Of a stretch of DNA of 37,993 nt, positions 1 to 7,300 are shown in pieces; within the stretch, counting starts at the first letter, position 1, and the number at the start of each line of letters is the position of its first letter. Made by a program: the position numbers and the translations under genes. The notes beneath the pieces were generated by a model. The model ran no database searches. It was not told the DNA's origin and worked only from the letters and a program-made list of their open reading frames with translations. Origin of the DNA: a bacterium (lineage in GTDB: Bacteria > Patescibacteriota > Minisyncoccia > JAHIHE01); contig JAUYBG010000003.1 of the NCBI GenBank assembly GCA_030693205.1, positions 1 through 37,993 of the forward strand, given 5' to 3'.

Positions 1-153
1 AACGAGAGAAGAAGCAGCCGCCTAAAAGAGCTTTTGCGGGTTCGAGAAATATTATCCGATCATTTTATTTTTGAAAATAGTTATGGATCGTCGGATAAAA
101 AATGGCAAAGTTATTTCTACGCTTTTAATTTTGCGGCAAGAATGAATTTATAA
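1..153 (+). CDS. C-terminal end of an unidentified protein (partial)
   Basis: Frame 1 is open from the window edge to a TAA at 151-153 and gives 50 residues ending in AFNFAARMNL. The piece is charged at its start and aromatic near its end (WQSYFYAF), with no motif I recognise. It ends 17 bases before the next start codon in the same direction, so the two may be co-transcribed. That the frame is coding rests on its openness and its tight spacing to the next gene; no function is proposed. Confidence 0.6.
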   Translation, partial: NERRSSRLKELLRVREILSDHFIFENSYGSSDKKWQSYFYAFNFAARMNL

Positions 154-170
154 TTAAATAAAATTTTAAT

Positions 171-815
171 ATGGGAATTTCTAACAGGTTGAACAAAAAA
201 TTTATCGCAATTATCGTTTTAATTTTAGCTGTTGTTGGCGGATATTTTATTGTAAAAAAATATCGAATTCCAAAACCGCCGGAACAGCCGGCAGTAGCTC
301 CAACTCCATCAATGGATCCCAAAGAAGCGGAATATCAGAAATATTTGGCGGAAGCCATGGGCTATCGGACGGCCGGTTTTCAGGGCGACAAAACCGCTTT
401 TTACAAAGCCATAGATTCTTATAAAAAAGCGGTGGAAATTTCGGAAGGAAAAGTCTGGGTGCCATATTTGAATTTGGGCAATACTTATCGGCTAGTCGAG
501 GATTACAAGAACGCGGAAGATTCCTATAATAAGGCGCTGGAAATTACAGAAGGGGAAAGTATGATCTATTTGGCGAAAATTGAAATGTATAGGTATGAAA
601 TGAAAAAGAGTAATAAAGACGTCAATGCTCTTTACGACGAAGCGCTGAAAAGAGTTGTGGACAATACCAATCTTGTGATCAGCTATGCCGCGTTTTTGCG
701 CGATACCGGAAAATATTCCGAAGCTTTGGGATATTACAAAATTTTATCCGAGAGGTATCCGGATAATCAGGCGTACAAAGACGAAATCGCGGAGCTGGAG
801 AAGAAAATTAAATAA
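171..815 (+). CDS. Membrane-anchored TPR protein
   Basis: A 214-residue protein with a short basic N-terminus and one hydrophobic segment at about residues 10-27, so probably anchored in the cytoplasmic membrane with the rest outside. A proline-rich linker (about 33-48) is followed by helical repeats of the tetratricopeptide type. The clearest unit is at about 98-130, with the pattern W-x2-LGNTY-x-A-x-Y-A-x-A, and another lies at about 165-200 (YAAFLRDTGKYSEALGYY). TPR repeats bind other proteins, but the partner cannot be told from here. No SD site is visible before the ATG. Length and fold fit the small anchored TPR proteins common in Parcubacteria. Confidence 0.85.
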   Translation: MGISNRLNKKFIAIIVLILAVVGGYFIVKKYRIPKPPEQPAVAPTPSMDPKEAEYQKYLAEAMGYRTAGFQGDKTAFYKAIDSYKKAVEISEGKVWVPYLNLGNTYRLVEDYKNAEDSYNKALEITEGESMIYLAKIEMYRYEMKKSNKDVNALYDEALKRVVDNTNLVISYAAFLRDTGKYSEALGYYKILSERYPDNQAYKDEIAELEKKIK

Positions 816-963
816 CTTTGGCAGTATAAGATCACCTAAGGTTTTTTCTATCCGAAATTTTGTAAGGAACGGCGGATGAGTGCGTCTTTAATATGAAAAG
901 GTCGAATATAGTCATTAAAAGATTTTAGCATAATATTAATTTAATAAAGACAAACTAAAAACT

Positions 964-2091
964 ATGAAAATAAAATTTATAAAAATATTAACAGCGTTGT
1001 TTTTGCTTGCCGCATTGGTTATGCCGGCTGTGTCTCAAGCAGTTGATCCCACGCCGACACCAACCCCAACAGCTACGCCAACTCCTACTCCAACAGTTAC
1101 GCCTACCCCAACCCCGACGCCTACTCCAACTTCCACTCCGACCCCGACAGTTTCACCTACACCTACGCCAACTCCGGCGCCTGTTTTGGTTTCGGCATAT
1201 TGGTCAACTGTTACCGCATCTCCATTGGTTATAGCCATTATTGACGGAGGTTCAACAGCAACTGTAACTGTAGTTGTAAAAAATAGCGTAGGAGTTGTTT
1301 TAACCGGTAAAACCGTCGCTATCTCCTCAAGCCGGGGAGCAATCGATACGATTACGCCTGCTATAAGCACAACTGGCGCTGATGGCGTGGCGAGTTTTAC
1401 AGTGAAGTCAAGCACAGCCGGTAAAGCGGTCATCACTGCTAAAGTCGGTGATCTGACCTTATCACAAACTGCTGCGATAAATTTCTTGCCTGTCGGTTCA
1501 GAGGTCGGGAATCCGACCACGCCCAATGAAAATTCCGGAGTAATTCTCTACAGAGTTTCGGGCGATCACAGAGTTTATGTCATCAAGAATAAGAAAAAGC
1601 AATGGATAAAAGACGAGCATGAATTTGAACAAGGCGGTTATAGCTGGAAAAATATCCAGGAAGTATCAGCCGCGATTTTGGCAAAATATCCGGATGCCGC
1701 GCAGGCGATAACCGAACTTTTTAGGGCTATTGGCGATTCCAAAGTTTATGTTATCAATAATGGTAAAAAACAATGGATCAAGTCCGCGGAAGAATTCAAT
1801 GCCGCCGGATATGATTGGGGTAATATCAAAAACGTAACGCCGGATACTCTGGCAACCTACACCGATGCGCAATTGGCCGACGCTTTGGTAAAAATTGTGA
1901 ATGCGATGAATTTGAGAGTGCGAAGCGCCGATTCCGCCAATAGCGCAGTTTTGGGCGCGGTGAAAAATTCGGAAGTCTATAAGATTATTGAGAAGAAAAA
2001 CGGCTGGTATAAGATTAAAATGAAAAATGGAAAACAAGGCTGGATTTCCGGCAATTATGCCAAGGAAGAGGATGAAGACGATGAAGACTAA
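964..2091 (+). CDS. Secreted surface protein: TP-rich linker, Ig-like domain, two YVI-x(2)-KKQWI repeats, SH3-like domain
   Basis: A 375-residue exported protein. Residues 1-27 form a signal peptide ending near SQAVD. Residues about 29-75 are almost only Thr and Pro with some Ala, Val and Ser, which looks like an extended cell-wall or surface linker. Residues about 80-175 look like a bacterial Ig-like (Big_1/invasin type) domain, with TVTVVVKNSVG and GVASFTVKSSTAG. Two related units follow at about 191-245 and 250-305, each with VYVI-(K/N)N-x-KKQWIK and then a Phe, Gly and Tyr pattern. The last part (about 308-365) matches a bacterial SH3 domain (LRVRSADSANSAVLGAV, GWYKIKMKNGKQGWISG). The acidic tail is EEDEDDED. 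The fold suggests a cell-envelope or adhesion role; the ligand is unknown. It is followed by an intrinsic terminator. Confidence 0.85.
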   Translation: MKIKFIKILTALFLLAALVMPAVSQAVDPTPTPTPTATPTPTPTVTPTPTPTPTPTSTPTPTVSPTPTPTPAPVLVSAYWSTVTASPLVIAIIDGGSTATVTVVVKNSVGVVLTGKTVAISSSRGAIDTITPAISTTGADGVASFTVKSSTAGKAVITAKVGDLTLSQTAAINFLPVGSEVGNPTTPNENSGVILYRVSGDHRVYVIKNKKKQWIKDEHEFEQGGYSWKNIQEVSAAILAKYPDAAQAITELFRAIGDSKVYVINNGKKQWIKSAEEFNAAGYDWGNIKNVTPDTLATYTDAQLADALVKIVNAMNLRVRSADSANSAVLGAVKNSEVYKIIEKKNGWYKIKMKNGKQGWISGNYAKEEDEDDED

Positions 2092-2113
2092 TACGCAAGC
2101 AGAAAAAATATTC

Positions 2114-2146
2114 AAACCTCGGGATTAATGTCTCGGGGTTTGTTTT
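2114..2146 (+). terminator. Intrinsic terminator after the surface protein gene
   Basis: AACCTCGGG at 2115-2123 pairs fully, with two G-T wobbles, with CTCGGGGTT at 2132-2140 around an 8-base loop. TGTTTT follows. It lies 23 bases after the stop codon. Confidence 0.85.
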
Positions 2147-2150
2147 AGTC

Positions 2151-2180
2151 TTGACAAAAAGCTTATTTTGATGTTAAAAT
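2151..2180 (+). promoter_or_regulatory. Sigma-70-type promoter for the unrecognised gene at 2230
   Basis: TTGACA at 2151-2156, then 18 bases to TAAAAT at 2175-2180, with TG at 2172-2173 giving an extended -10. It follows directly on the preceding terminator, so the next gene starts its own transcript. Confidence 0.8.
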
Positions 2181-2229
2181 GCGGGAGCTATGGAAAAACC
2201 ATAAGCTTAAAATCAATGGAGGAATATGA

Positions 2230-3270
2230 ATGAGCAGTGAAGGAAATGCGTGCGGATGCGAAGCGCTGGACACGAACGCGGAGATCTTTAAAGGATTTCC
2301 ATCCGATATTCGGGTAATGCAAGCGTTGCGTGTAATACCGAGAATGTTCACTGAAAAAAGAAAATTTTCGGAAATTGTCAGGATAGCGGCTTTGCTTCCG
2401 TCACCAGAAAATATGGTCCTTGTGATCAAGCAAAACCAAAGAGGTTTGGATCGGCTTGATTTCGGGGAGATAACCAAAATTCAAGAAGAACACACAAAAA
2501 AATTCGCAGAACTTTTGTTGGCGATTCGGGGTTCTTGCGCTCAAGAAATAAGAAAGGGTGTATGGTTATTCGATCCCGATGTACAAGAGTTCCTGCATAA
2601 ATTTGCGGAAGAAAGCGAGGAAAAAGAAGCTTATTGGAAAGACCTGATGCTTCAGGATTTTCTGAATGGCAATGTTTTATCAGTATTAAACAACTGGTTT
2701 AGCCACTCTAAAGGCATAAAAAACTGCGTTAAACTGTTCGATCTTCCGGAAGAAAAAATTCGAACCAGGGTAGAAAATCTGGTTTTGGAGTGGGGCGACA
2801 AAGCAAGCATCGGCGATTGGAATTCTTCTACAAAAAGCATAAAAATGCTTATCAAAGAATTTGGCGTCTCGGAAGAAAAAATCCGCCAGAAGCTCGGCGA
2901 AGCAATAAATCGGGAAATGAGAGAGCAACCTCTTGATTGCATAGCGGTCGCGAAAGAGATGGGCGTATCAATTGAACCATGGCATTTGTTTCTTTATGAG
3001 GGAGCAAATGGACTTATATTAAAGGCTAATGACGAAGAATGTTCTAGCAATCGGCGGAAGAAAATTCAATTGGCTTGCGATATATACGAAGCTCTCAAAA
3101 GAGACCTTGGCGATTTAAAAGGAGATGCTCTACTGGAATTGTGGAAAAACAAAGATGTTGAAAATGCTTCAAGGGATTTCCTGAGGCGAGCAAGCAAAAT
3201 TTTGCAATTTAAGTACAAAGCCGTAGGCTTTAATGACACCGTATGGGTGTGGTGGCACAGGATATTTTAA
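2230..3270 (+). CDS. Unrecognised helical protein (346 aa)
   Basis: I do not recognise this family. The protein is soluble, charged and helical throughout, with no signal peptide or membrane segment. Two helix-pair repeats are visible at about residues 161-189 and 202-230: each has a KxIK-x(2)-(V/M)-x-(L/I) helix, then (L/F)-(D/G)-(L/V)-x-EEKIR and a second helix. A weaker third copy starts near 236 (AVAKEMGVSIEP). The N-terminus has a CGC motif (C8, C10) and the C-terminus is very aromatic (VWVWWHRIF). GGAGGA at 2218-2223 sits six bases before the ATG and decides the start; an ATG at 2226 in another frame stops at once. The gene is a single unit with a strong promoter before it and a terminator overlapping its stop codon. 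Repeats of this size often bind protein or nucleic acid, but no function is claimed. Confidence 0.8.
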   Translation: MSSEGNACGCEALDTNAEIFKGFPSDIRVMQALRVIPRMFTEKRKFSEIVRIAALLPSPENMVLVIKQNQRGLDRLDFGEITKIQEEHTKKFAELLLAIRGSCAQEIRKGVWLFDPDVQEFLHKFAEESEEKEAYWKDLMLQDFLNGNVLSVLNNWFSHSKGIKNCVKLFDLPEEKIRTRVENLVLEWGDKASIGDWNSSTKSIKMLIKEFGVSEEKIRQKLGEAINREMREQPLDCIAVAKEMGVSIEPWHLFLYEGANGLILKANDEECSSNRRKKIQLACDIYEALKRDLGDLKGDALLELWKNKDVENASRDFLRRASKILQFKYKAVGFNDTVWVWWHRIF

Positions 3271-3286
3271 TATCCTGCTTTTTTTT
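3258..3286 (+). terminator. Intrinsic terminator containing the stop codon of the 2230 gene
   Basis: CAGGATAT at 3258-3265 and ATATCCTG at 3270-3277 form a perfect 8-bp stem with a 4-base loop. C and eight T follow. The TAA stop (3268-3270) lies in the loop and at the foot of the right arm. Confidence 0.85.
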
Positions 3287-3335
3287 GCGCATTGGGGGTT
3301 TGTTTTAGTGACAGAGGAGTTATACAGTAATTTCA

Positions 3336-3363
3336 TTGACAAATTTTATTAGTTTGTTAGACT
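3336..3363 (+). promoter_or_regulatory. Promoter for secD-secF
   Basis: TTGACA at 3336-3341, then 16 bases to TAGACT at 3358-3363, with TG at 3355-3356 (extended -10). Predicted transcription starts about 120 bases before the secD ATG, leaving a long leader. Confidence 0.7.
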
Positions 3364-3370
3364 ATTAAAA

Positions 3371-3490
3371 GTGAAATAGACATCAAAATACCCCACTTAT
3401 ATGAAGAAGCGGAGTGGAAACGGATAATCATTTCTGTTTATCGGTTCAGAAGAGCTTTGGGGTTTTATTTATTATCAGGTAATAAAATTT
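3371..3490 (+). other. Possibly structured leader of secD
   Basis: This non-coding stretch can fold. ACCCCA (3390-3395) pairs with TGGGGT (3458-3463), AAGC (3407-3410) with GCTT (3454-3457), and GATAA (3423-3427) with TTATC (3438-3442) inside, extended past a G-G mismatch by AAC/GTT. The outer right arm runs into TTTTATTTATT, so the closed form would resemble a terminator. I cannot match it to a known riboswitch. There is no good SD before the secD ATG. Confidence 0.35.
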
Positions 3491-4864
3491 ATGACTCAAA
3501 AAATTAAAATTCGACTTTTGTTTTTATTCATTATCGTGCTGGCGATCGTCTCGGCTTTTATTGCCAGTCCGAAAACTCTTTCTTTTAAAGTTTATAAATG
3601 GAACGTGAAATTTCCGCCGGAAAAAGTTTCCGCGTATCTGAAAGAGAAAAATATCGGATATCACCTGGGCCTGGATCTGCAGGGAGGCACTCATTTGGTC
3701 TATGAAGCGGAATTGAATAATTTATCATCCACCAAGGCGGCGGAAGCCATGGAAGGCGTGCGGGACGTGATCGAACGCCGTGTAAATATTTTTGGCGTAG
3801 CCGAACCTCTTATCCAGATCGAAGGAAAAAATCGATTAGTGATCGACCTGGCGGGGGTAAAAGAAATCAGTCAGGCGATAAAAATGATCGGCGAGACTCC
3901 TTCGCTGGAATTTCGCGAAGAAACCCCGAGAGATCAGGTTGCCGCGGAATACAAAAAACAAACCGGCCAGGATCTGCCGGCGGAAGCGGTGGGGCCGTTC
4001 TTTCTTGCTTCCAGCGATCTGACGGGAAAAGATCTGGTGCGCGGACAGGCGGACTATGATCAGTCAACAGGCGCTTTAAGGCAGCCGATAGTGAAACTGG
4101 AATTTAACGAAGAAGGCAAGAAAAAATTCGCCGCTCTGACCACCAGAAATGTCGGGAAAGTCATAGCGATATATTTGGATGGCGTAAGCATTACCGCGCC
4201 AAGAGTAAATGAGGCGATTACCGACGGAAGCGCCATAATCAGCGGCAATTTTACCATTGAAGAGGCAAAAACTTTGGCTAAGAGGCTGAATGCCGGCGCT
4301 TTGCCTGTGCCGATAAAACTGATCAGCCAGCAGACGGTTGGCGCGACGCTTGGGCAGGATTCTTTGGCTAAAAGCTTGAAAGCCGGATCTTTTGGATTTT
4401 TATTGATCGCGCTTTTTATGATCTTGTATTATCGCTTGCCGGGATTGATAGCCAGTATTTCTTTGGTGATCTATACTTTGATCGTGGTAGCGATATTTAA
4501 TTTTCTTTCGATCACTTTGACTCTGGCGGGAATCGCCGGCCTGATCTTGTCTATCGGTATGGCTGTGGACGCCAATGTTTTGATCTTTGAGAGAATGAGA
4601 GAGGAATTGACCGGCGGCCGGTCTTTCAAGCTCGCGGTCGAAGATGGTTTCAGCCGGGCCTGGCCTTCGATTCGGGATTCCAATCTGACGACTTTGATCA
4701 CCGCGATGGCGCTATTTTGGTTTGGTTCAGGTTCGATCAAGGGTTTCGCGATCGCTTTGTCGATCGGTATTCTTATCAGTATGTTTTCGGCCATTACTAT
4801 CACCAGAAATTTTCTTCTTTTGATCCTAAGCCCGAAATTGGAAAAATATAAACAATTGTTTTAA
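3491..4864 (+). CDS. secD: Protein translocase subunit SecD
   Basis: SecD works with SecF in the membrane and uses the proton gradient to help pull exported proteins through SecYEG on the outer side. The 457-residue product has the family layout: an N-terminal membrane segment (about 9-26), the P1 head domain starting with GLDLQGGTHLVYE (about 60-72), and a C-terminal block of five membrane segments from about 300. The conserved AGLILSIGMAVDANVLIFER (about 350-369) carries the Asp expected in proton transfer. The length fits a separate SecD. It is followed after 22 bases by secF, the usual order. Its DNA is very rich in GATC: I counted 25 sites in 1374 bases. Confidence 0.97.
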   Translation: MTQKIKIRLLFLFIIVLAIVSAFIASPKTLSFKVYKWNVKFPPEKVSAYLKEKNIGYHLGLDLQGGTHLVYEAELNNLSSTKAAEAMEGVRDVIERRVNIFGVAEPLIQIEGKNRLVIDLAGVKEISQAIKMIGETPSLEFREETPRDQVAAEYKKQTGQDLPAEAVGPFFLASSDLTGKDLVRGQADYDQSTGALRQPIVKLEFNEEGKKKFAALTTRNVGKVIAIYLDGVSITAPRVNEAITDGSAIISGNFTIEEAKTLAKRLNAGALPVPIKLISQQTVGATLGQDSLAKSLKAGSFGFLLIALFMILYYRLPGLIASISLVIYTLIVVAIFNFLSITLTLAGIAGLILSIGMAVDANVLIFERMREELTGGRSFKLAVEDGFSRAWPSIRDSNLTTLITAMALFWFGSGSIKGFAIALSIGILISMFSAITITRNFLLLILSPKLEKYKQLF

Positions 4865-4886
4865 ATCATTTTAGAGTTTTAATATT

Positions 4887-5786
4887 ATGTTAAATATTAT
4901 TGGATATCGAAAATTTTTCTTCGCTTTCTCCGGCATTATGATAATTCTTTCTATTGCCGCATTGGCAAAATGGAACTTGAATTATTCCATTGATTTTACC
5001 GGCGGCGCGGTCAGCGAAATCACTTTTAGCGCTGCTCCCGACGTCAAAGCCATAAAAGAAGTTTTGGAAAAACCGGATAAAGGTTTTGATATTGGCAATC
5101 CGACTGTGACTCCCACCGGCTCCAACAGTGTTTTTATAAAAACAAAAACTCTTGACGAAGAAACTCATCAAAAAATGCTCGCGGCGCTTAGCGGGAAATT
5201 CAAAGACGCCAAAGAGATCAGGTTTGATTCGATCGGCGCGGTTATCGGGCAGGAAATGAAGCAAAAATCAATTTGGGCGATAATTATGGTGGCCGTCGGC
5301 ATTTCTCTTTATGTGGCTTGGGCTTTTCGAAAAGTGACGCGTCCGATCTCATCCTGGAAATATGGAGTTGTTTCGGTAGTAACTATGTTTCATGATATCA
5401 TTGTTCCAGTTGGTTTGTTTGCTTATTTGGGGCATTACGCAGACGTGCAAGTTGATCTGACTTTTATTGTCGCGGTTTTGACGATCTTGGGTTATTCGAT
5501 CAACGACACGATCGTGGTCTTCGACCGAACTCGTGAAAATTTATTAAGATATAATATCAAGGAGTTCGAGGAAACCGTCAACCGGAGCCTGAATCAAACT
5601 TTGATTAGGTCTATCAATACCAGCTTGACGGTCATTATCATATTAGTTTCTCTTTATTTCTTTGGCGGCGAGACGCTTAAATATTTCGCTTTAGCTTTAT
5701 TGGTTGGAGTTGTGGTGGGAACATATTCATCGATTTTTATCGCGAGTCCGCTTTTGGTGGAATGGCACAAAAGAAGCGCTAAATAA
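4887..5786 (+). CDS. secF: Protein translocase subunit SecF
   Basis: The partner of SecD in the Sec translocon. The 299-residue product starts with a membrane segment (about 9-27), then YSIDFTGGAVSEITF (about 32-46), the standard SecF signature, and a small periplasmic-type domain. Five membrane segments follow from about 130, with LTILGYSINDTIVVFDRTRE (about 196-215) carrying the conserved Asn-Asp and Arg. It ends at SPLLVEWHKRSAK. Spacing to secD is 22 bases and a strong terminator follows, so secD-secF is a two-gene operon. No unusual feature was seen in the protein. Confidence 0.97.
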   Translation: MLNIIGYRKFFFAFSGIMIILSIAALAKWNLNYSIDFTGGAVSEITFSAAPDVKAIKEVLEKPDKGFDIGNPTVTPTGSNSVFIKTKTLDEETHQKMLAALSGKFKDAKEIRFDSIGAVIGQEMKQKSIWAIIMVAVGISLYVAWAFRKVTRPISSWKYGVVSVVTMFHDIIVPVGLFAYLGHYADVQVDLTFIVAVLTILGYSINDTIVVFDRTRENLLRYNIKEFEETVNRSLNQTLIRSINTSLTVIIILVSLYFFGGETLKYFALALLVGVVVGTYSSIFIASPLLVEWHKRSAK

Positions 5787-5824
5787 AGCGCCTAAATAAC
5801 AAAAAGAAAAAAGAACTCGTCTAA

Positions 5825-5875
5825 GCCTGCGTCAGAGCAGGCACAGGCCTGCCTTGTAACATCGGCGGGCTTTTT
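5825..5875 (+). terminator. Tandem hairpins ending the secDF operon
   Basis: The first hairpin is GCCTGC (5825-5830) with GCAGGC (5837-5842). The second is GCCTGCC (5847-5853) with GGCGGGC (5864-5870), one G-T wobble and a 10-base loop, followed by TTTTT. The second is the likely terminator. GC-rich GCCTGC hairpins like these are frequent between genes in Parcubacteria (from memory, not checked). Confidence 0.85.
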
Positions 5876-5914
5876 AATTTGTTTTGCGTTAGGGTGGAGC
5901 TTATCTTCCGTAGT

Positions 5915-5943
5915 TTGACAGTTTCTTTAAAATATGTTATGCT
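5915..5943 (+). promoter_or_regulatory. Promoter for the sigma4/HARE-HTH gene
   Basis: TTGACA at 5915-5920, a 17-base spacer, and TATGCT at 5938-5943 with TG at 5935-5936 (extended -10). It starts a new transcript after the secDF terminator. Confidence 0.85.
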
Positions 5944-5997
5944 TATTTTAACAGTAAAAAGCTTAAAAGCCGATATTTTTAGAAGAAATTAGACAAT

Positions 5998-7113
5998 ATG
6001 GAGCCACGAAAACCACAAGAATTAAACAGTCAAAACAAAACAGTATCTTCCCTTTTGCCGAGCGAGTTTGCGGAGAGGGCTTTTTTGGCTTTACTTAGCC
6101 GTTCGAAGGAGGTTGTACTGAAAAGGTTCAGTTTAAACGGCGAAAAAGAATCCACTCTGGATAAGATCGGGCAGCAATTCAAGATCACTCGCGAGCGAGT
6201 GCGCCAGATAGAAAAAGGCGCAATGGCAAAAATTAACAGCGCCTCTGCCAAAGAAGTTTCAGAATTTAACTCGCTTTTTCAGAATATTATCGGCAAATAC
6301 GGCGGAGTAATGGAGCGCAATTTTTTCCTGGACAGGACGATAGCTTTTATGGAAGAAGAGCGCGGCGCGAAAGTGAAGGATGCCGAGGAAGAAAAACGAG
6401 GACTTATTTTGATCGTTGCTTTGATCAATGAAATAAAACACGATCTGGCGGACAAAAAACACAAAGATATTTTTTATTTGAACAAAGAGAGCCTGGAGGC
6501 GGCTTCTTTGGCGGTCGGCGAGGCAATAAAAATTTTCACGCAGGAGAAAAAAGCGATGGGGTTATCCGATATTTTTAATCTGGTAAAAGGAAGGCCGGCT
6601 CTGAAAGAAAAAAATATAAATCTGATCGAGGATGCTTTTCTTTCTTATTTTATGCTTTCGGCGGAAATCGAATCCAATGCGCGAGGCCAGTGGGGTCTGA
6701 AAACGTGGCCGTTTATTTTCCCCAGAAGCGTGCGGGACAAGGCTTATCTGATCCTGTTTTATAAAAAAGAGCCGTTTCACTTCAAAACGATCGCCGGTTT
6801 GATCAATGAAACATGGACCAAGAAAAAAAAGCCCGCCCTGGCGGAAACAGTCCACAACGAACTTATCAAAGACAAGAGATTTGTTTTGGTCGGGCGCGGA
6901 ATATACGCTTTGGCCGAATGGGGCTATGAAAAAGGAACAGTACAGGATATAATTAAGAGGGTTCTGGTAAAAAAAGGCCAGCCGATGAAGAAAGAAGAAA
7001 TTATCAAAGAAGTTTCTGCGCAAAGACTGGTTAAGCCCAGCACGATCATTTTGAATCTTAAGAACAAGGATATTTTTGTTGCGATAGCGGAAGGAACGTA
7101 TACATTAAAGTAA
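5998..7113 (+). CDS. Sigma-70 region 4-like / HARE-HTH transcription-associated protein
   Basis: A 371-residue cytoplasmic protein. Residues about 25-80 match sigma region 4: an L-x(3)-S-x-EVVLKRFSL helix and then TLDKIGQQF-x-ITRERVRQIEKGAMAKI, the helix-turn-helix that reads -35 elements in true sigma factors. Regions 2 and 3 of a sigma factor are absent, so it should not melt DNA alone. Residues about 243-310 look like a HARE-HTH domain, the winged helix also found in the RNA polymerase delta subunit (SVRDKAYLILFYKKEPFHF ... FVLVGRGIYALAEWGY). A second winged-helix-like copy follows at about 313-371, ending FVAIAEGTYTLK. The middle part is helical and unassigned. The likely role is a regulator binding RNA polymerase or DNA; this is inferred from domains. 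It has its own promoter and no good SD. Confidence 0.85.
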   Translation: MEPRKPQELNSQNKTVSSLLPSEFAERAFLALLSRSKEVVLKRFSLNGEKESTLDKIGQQFKITRERVRQIEKGAMAKINSASAKEVSEFNSLFQNIIGKYGGVMERNFFLDRTIAFMEEERGAKVKDAEEEKRGLILIVALINEIKHDLADKKHKDIFYLNKESLEAASLAVGEAIKIFTQEKKAMGLSDIFNLVKGRPALKEKNINLIEDAFLSYFMLSAEIESNARGQWGLKTWPFIFPRSVRDKAYLILFYKKEPFHFKTIAGLINETWTKKKKPALAETVHNELIKDKRFVLVGRGIYALAEWGYEKGTVQDIIKRVLVKKGQPMKKEEIIKEVSAQRLVKPSTIILNLKNKDIFVAIAEGTYTLK

Positions 7114-7223
7114 TTTTCAATTTTCAAATACCAATTTTTAATGAATTTTTAATTATTTAATTTTCATTGAAAATTTGGAAATTAGGATTTGATTGTAAAT
7201 TGAAAATTGTAAATTGAAAATTA
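7111..7223. repeat. AT-rich inverted repeat after the sigma4/HARE-HTH gene
   Basis: TAATTTTCAATTT (7111-7123), which includes the TAA stop of the preceding gene, is the exact reverse complement of AAATTGAAAATTA (7211-7223). The space between is filled with degenerate copies of AATTTTCA and TGAAAATT. A related block lies at 8590-8760, on the other side of the next gene. The rest of the gap to 7301 holds nothing else I can name. Confidence 0.7.
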
Positions 7224-7300
7224 TAAAGCCATTATTCAAACCAAATTTTATTTTTAGTTGAATTCAGGGAATAAGCAGGATTTAAATTAAATAGAATTAC

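Noticed and set aside
1035-1526. Minus-strand frame of 163 codons rich in Gly and Val
   Set aside because: It is the complement of the Thr/Pro codon run of the surface protein; its repetitive GV sequence is a by-product and it has no start signals.
3491-5786. secD and secF as a broken fused secDF
   Set aside because: Both products are complete with their own membrane segments and start codons; separate genes are the common state.
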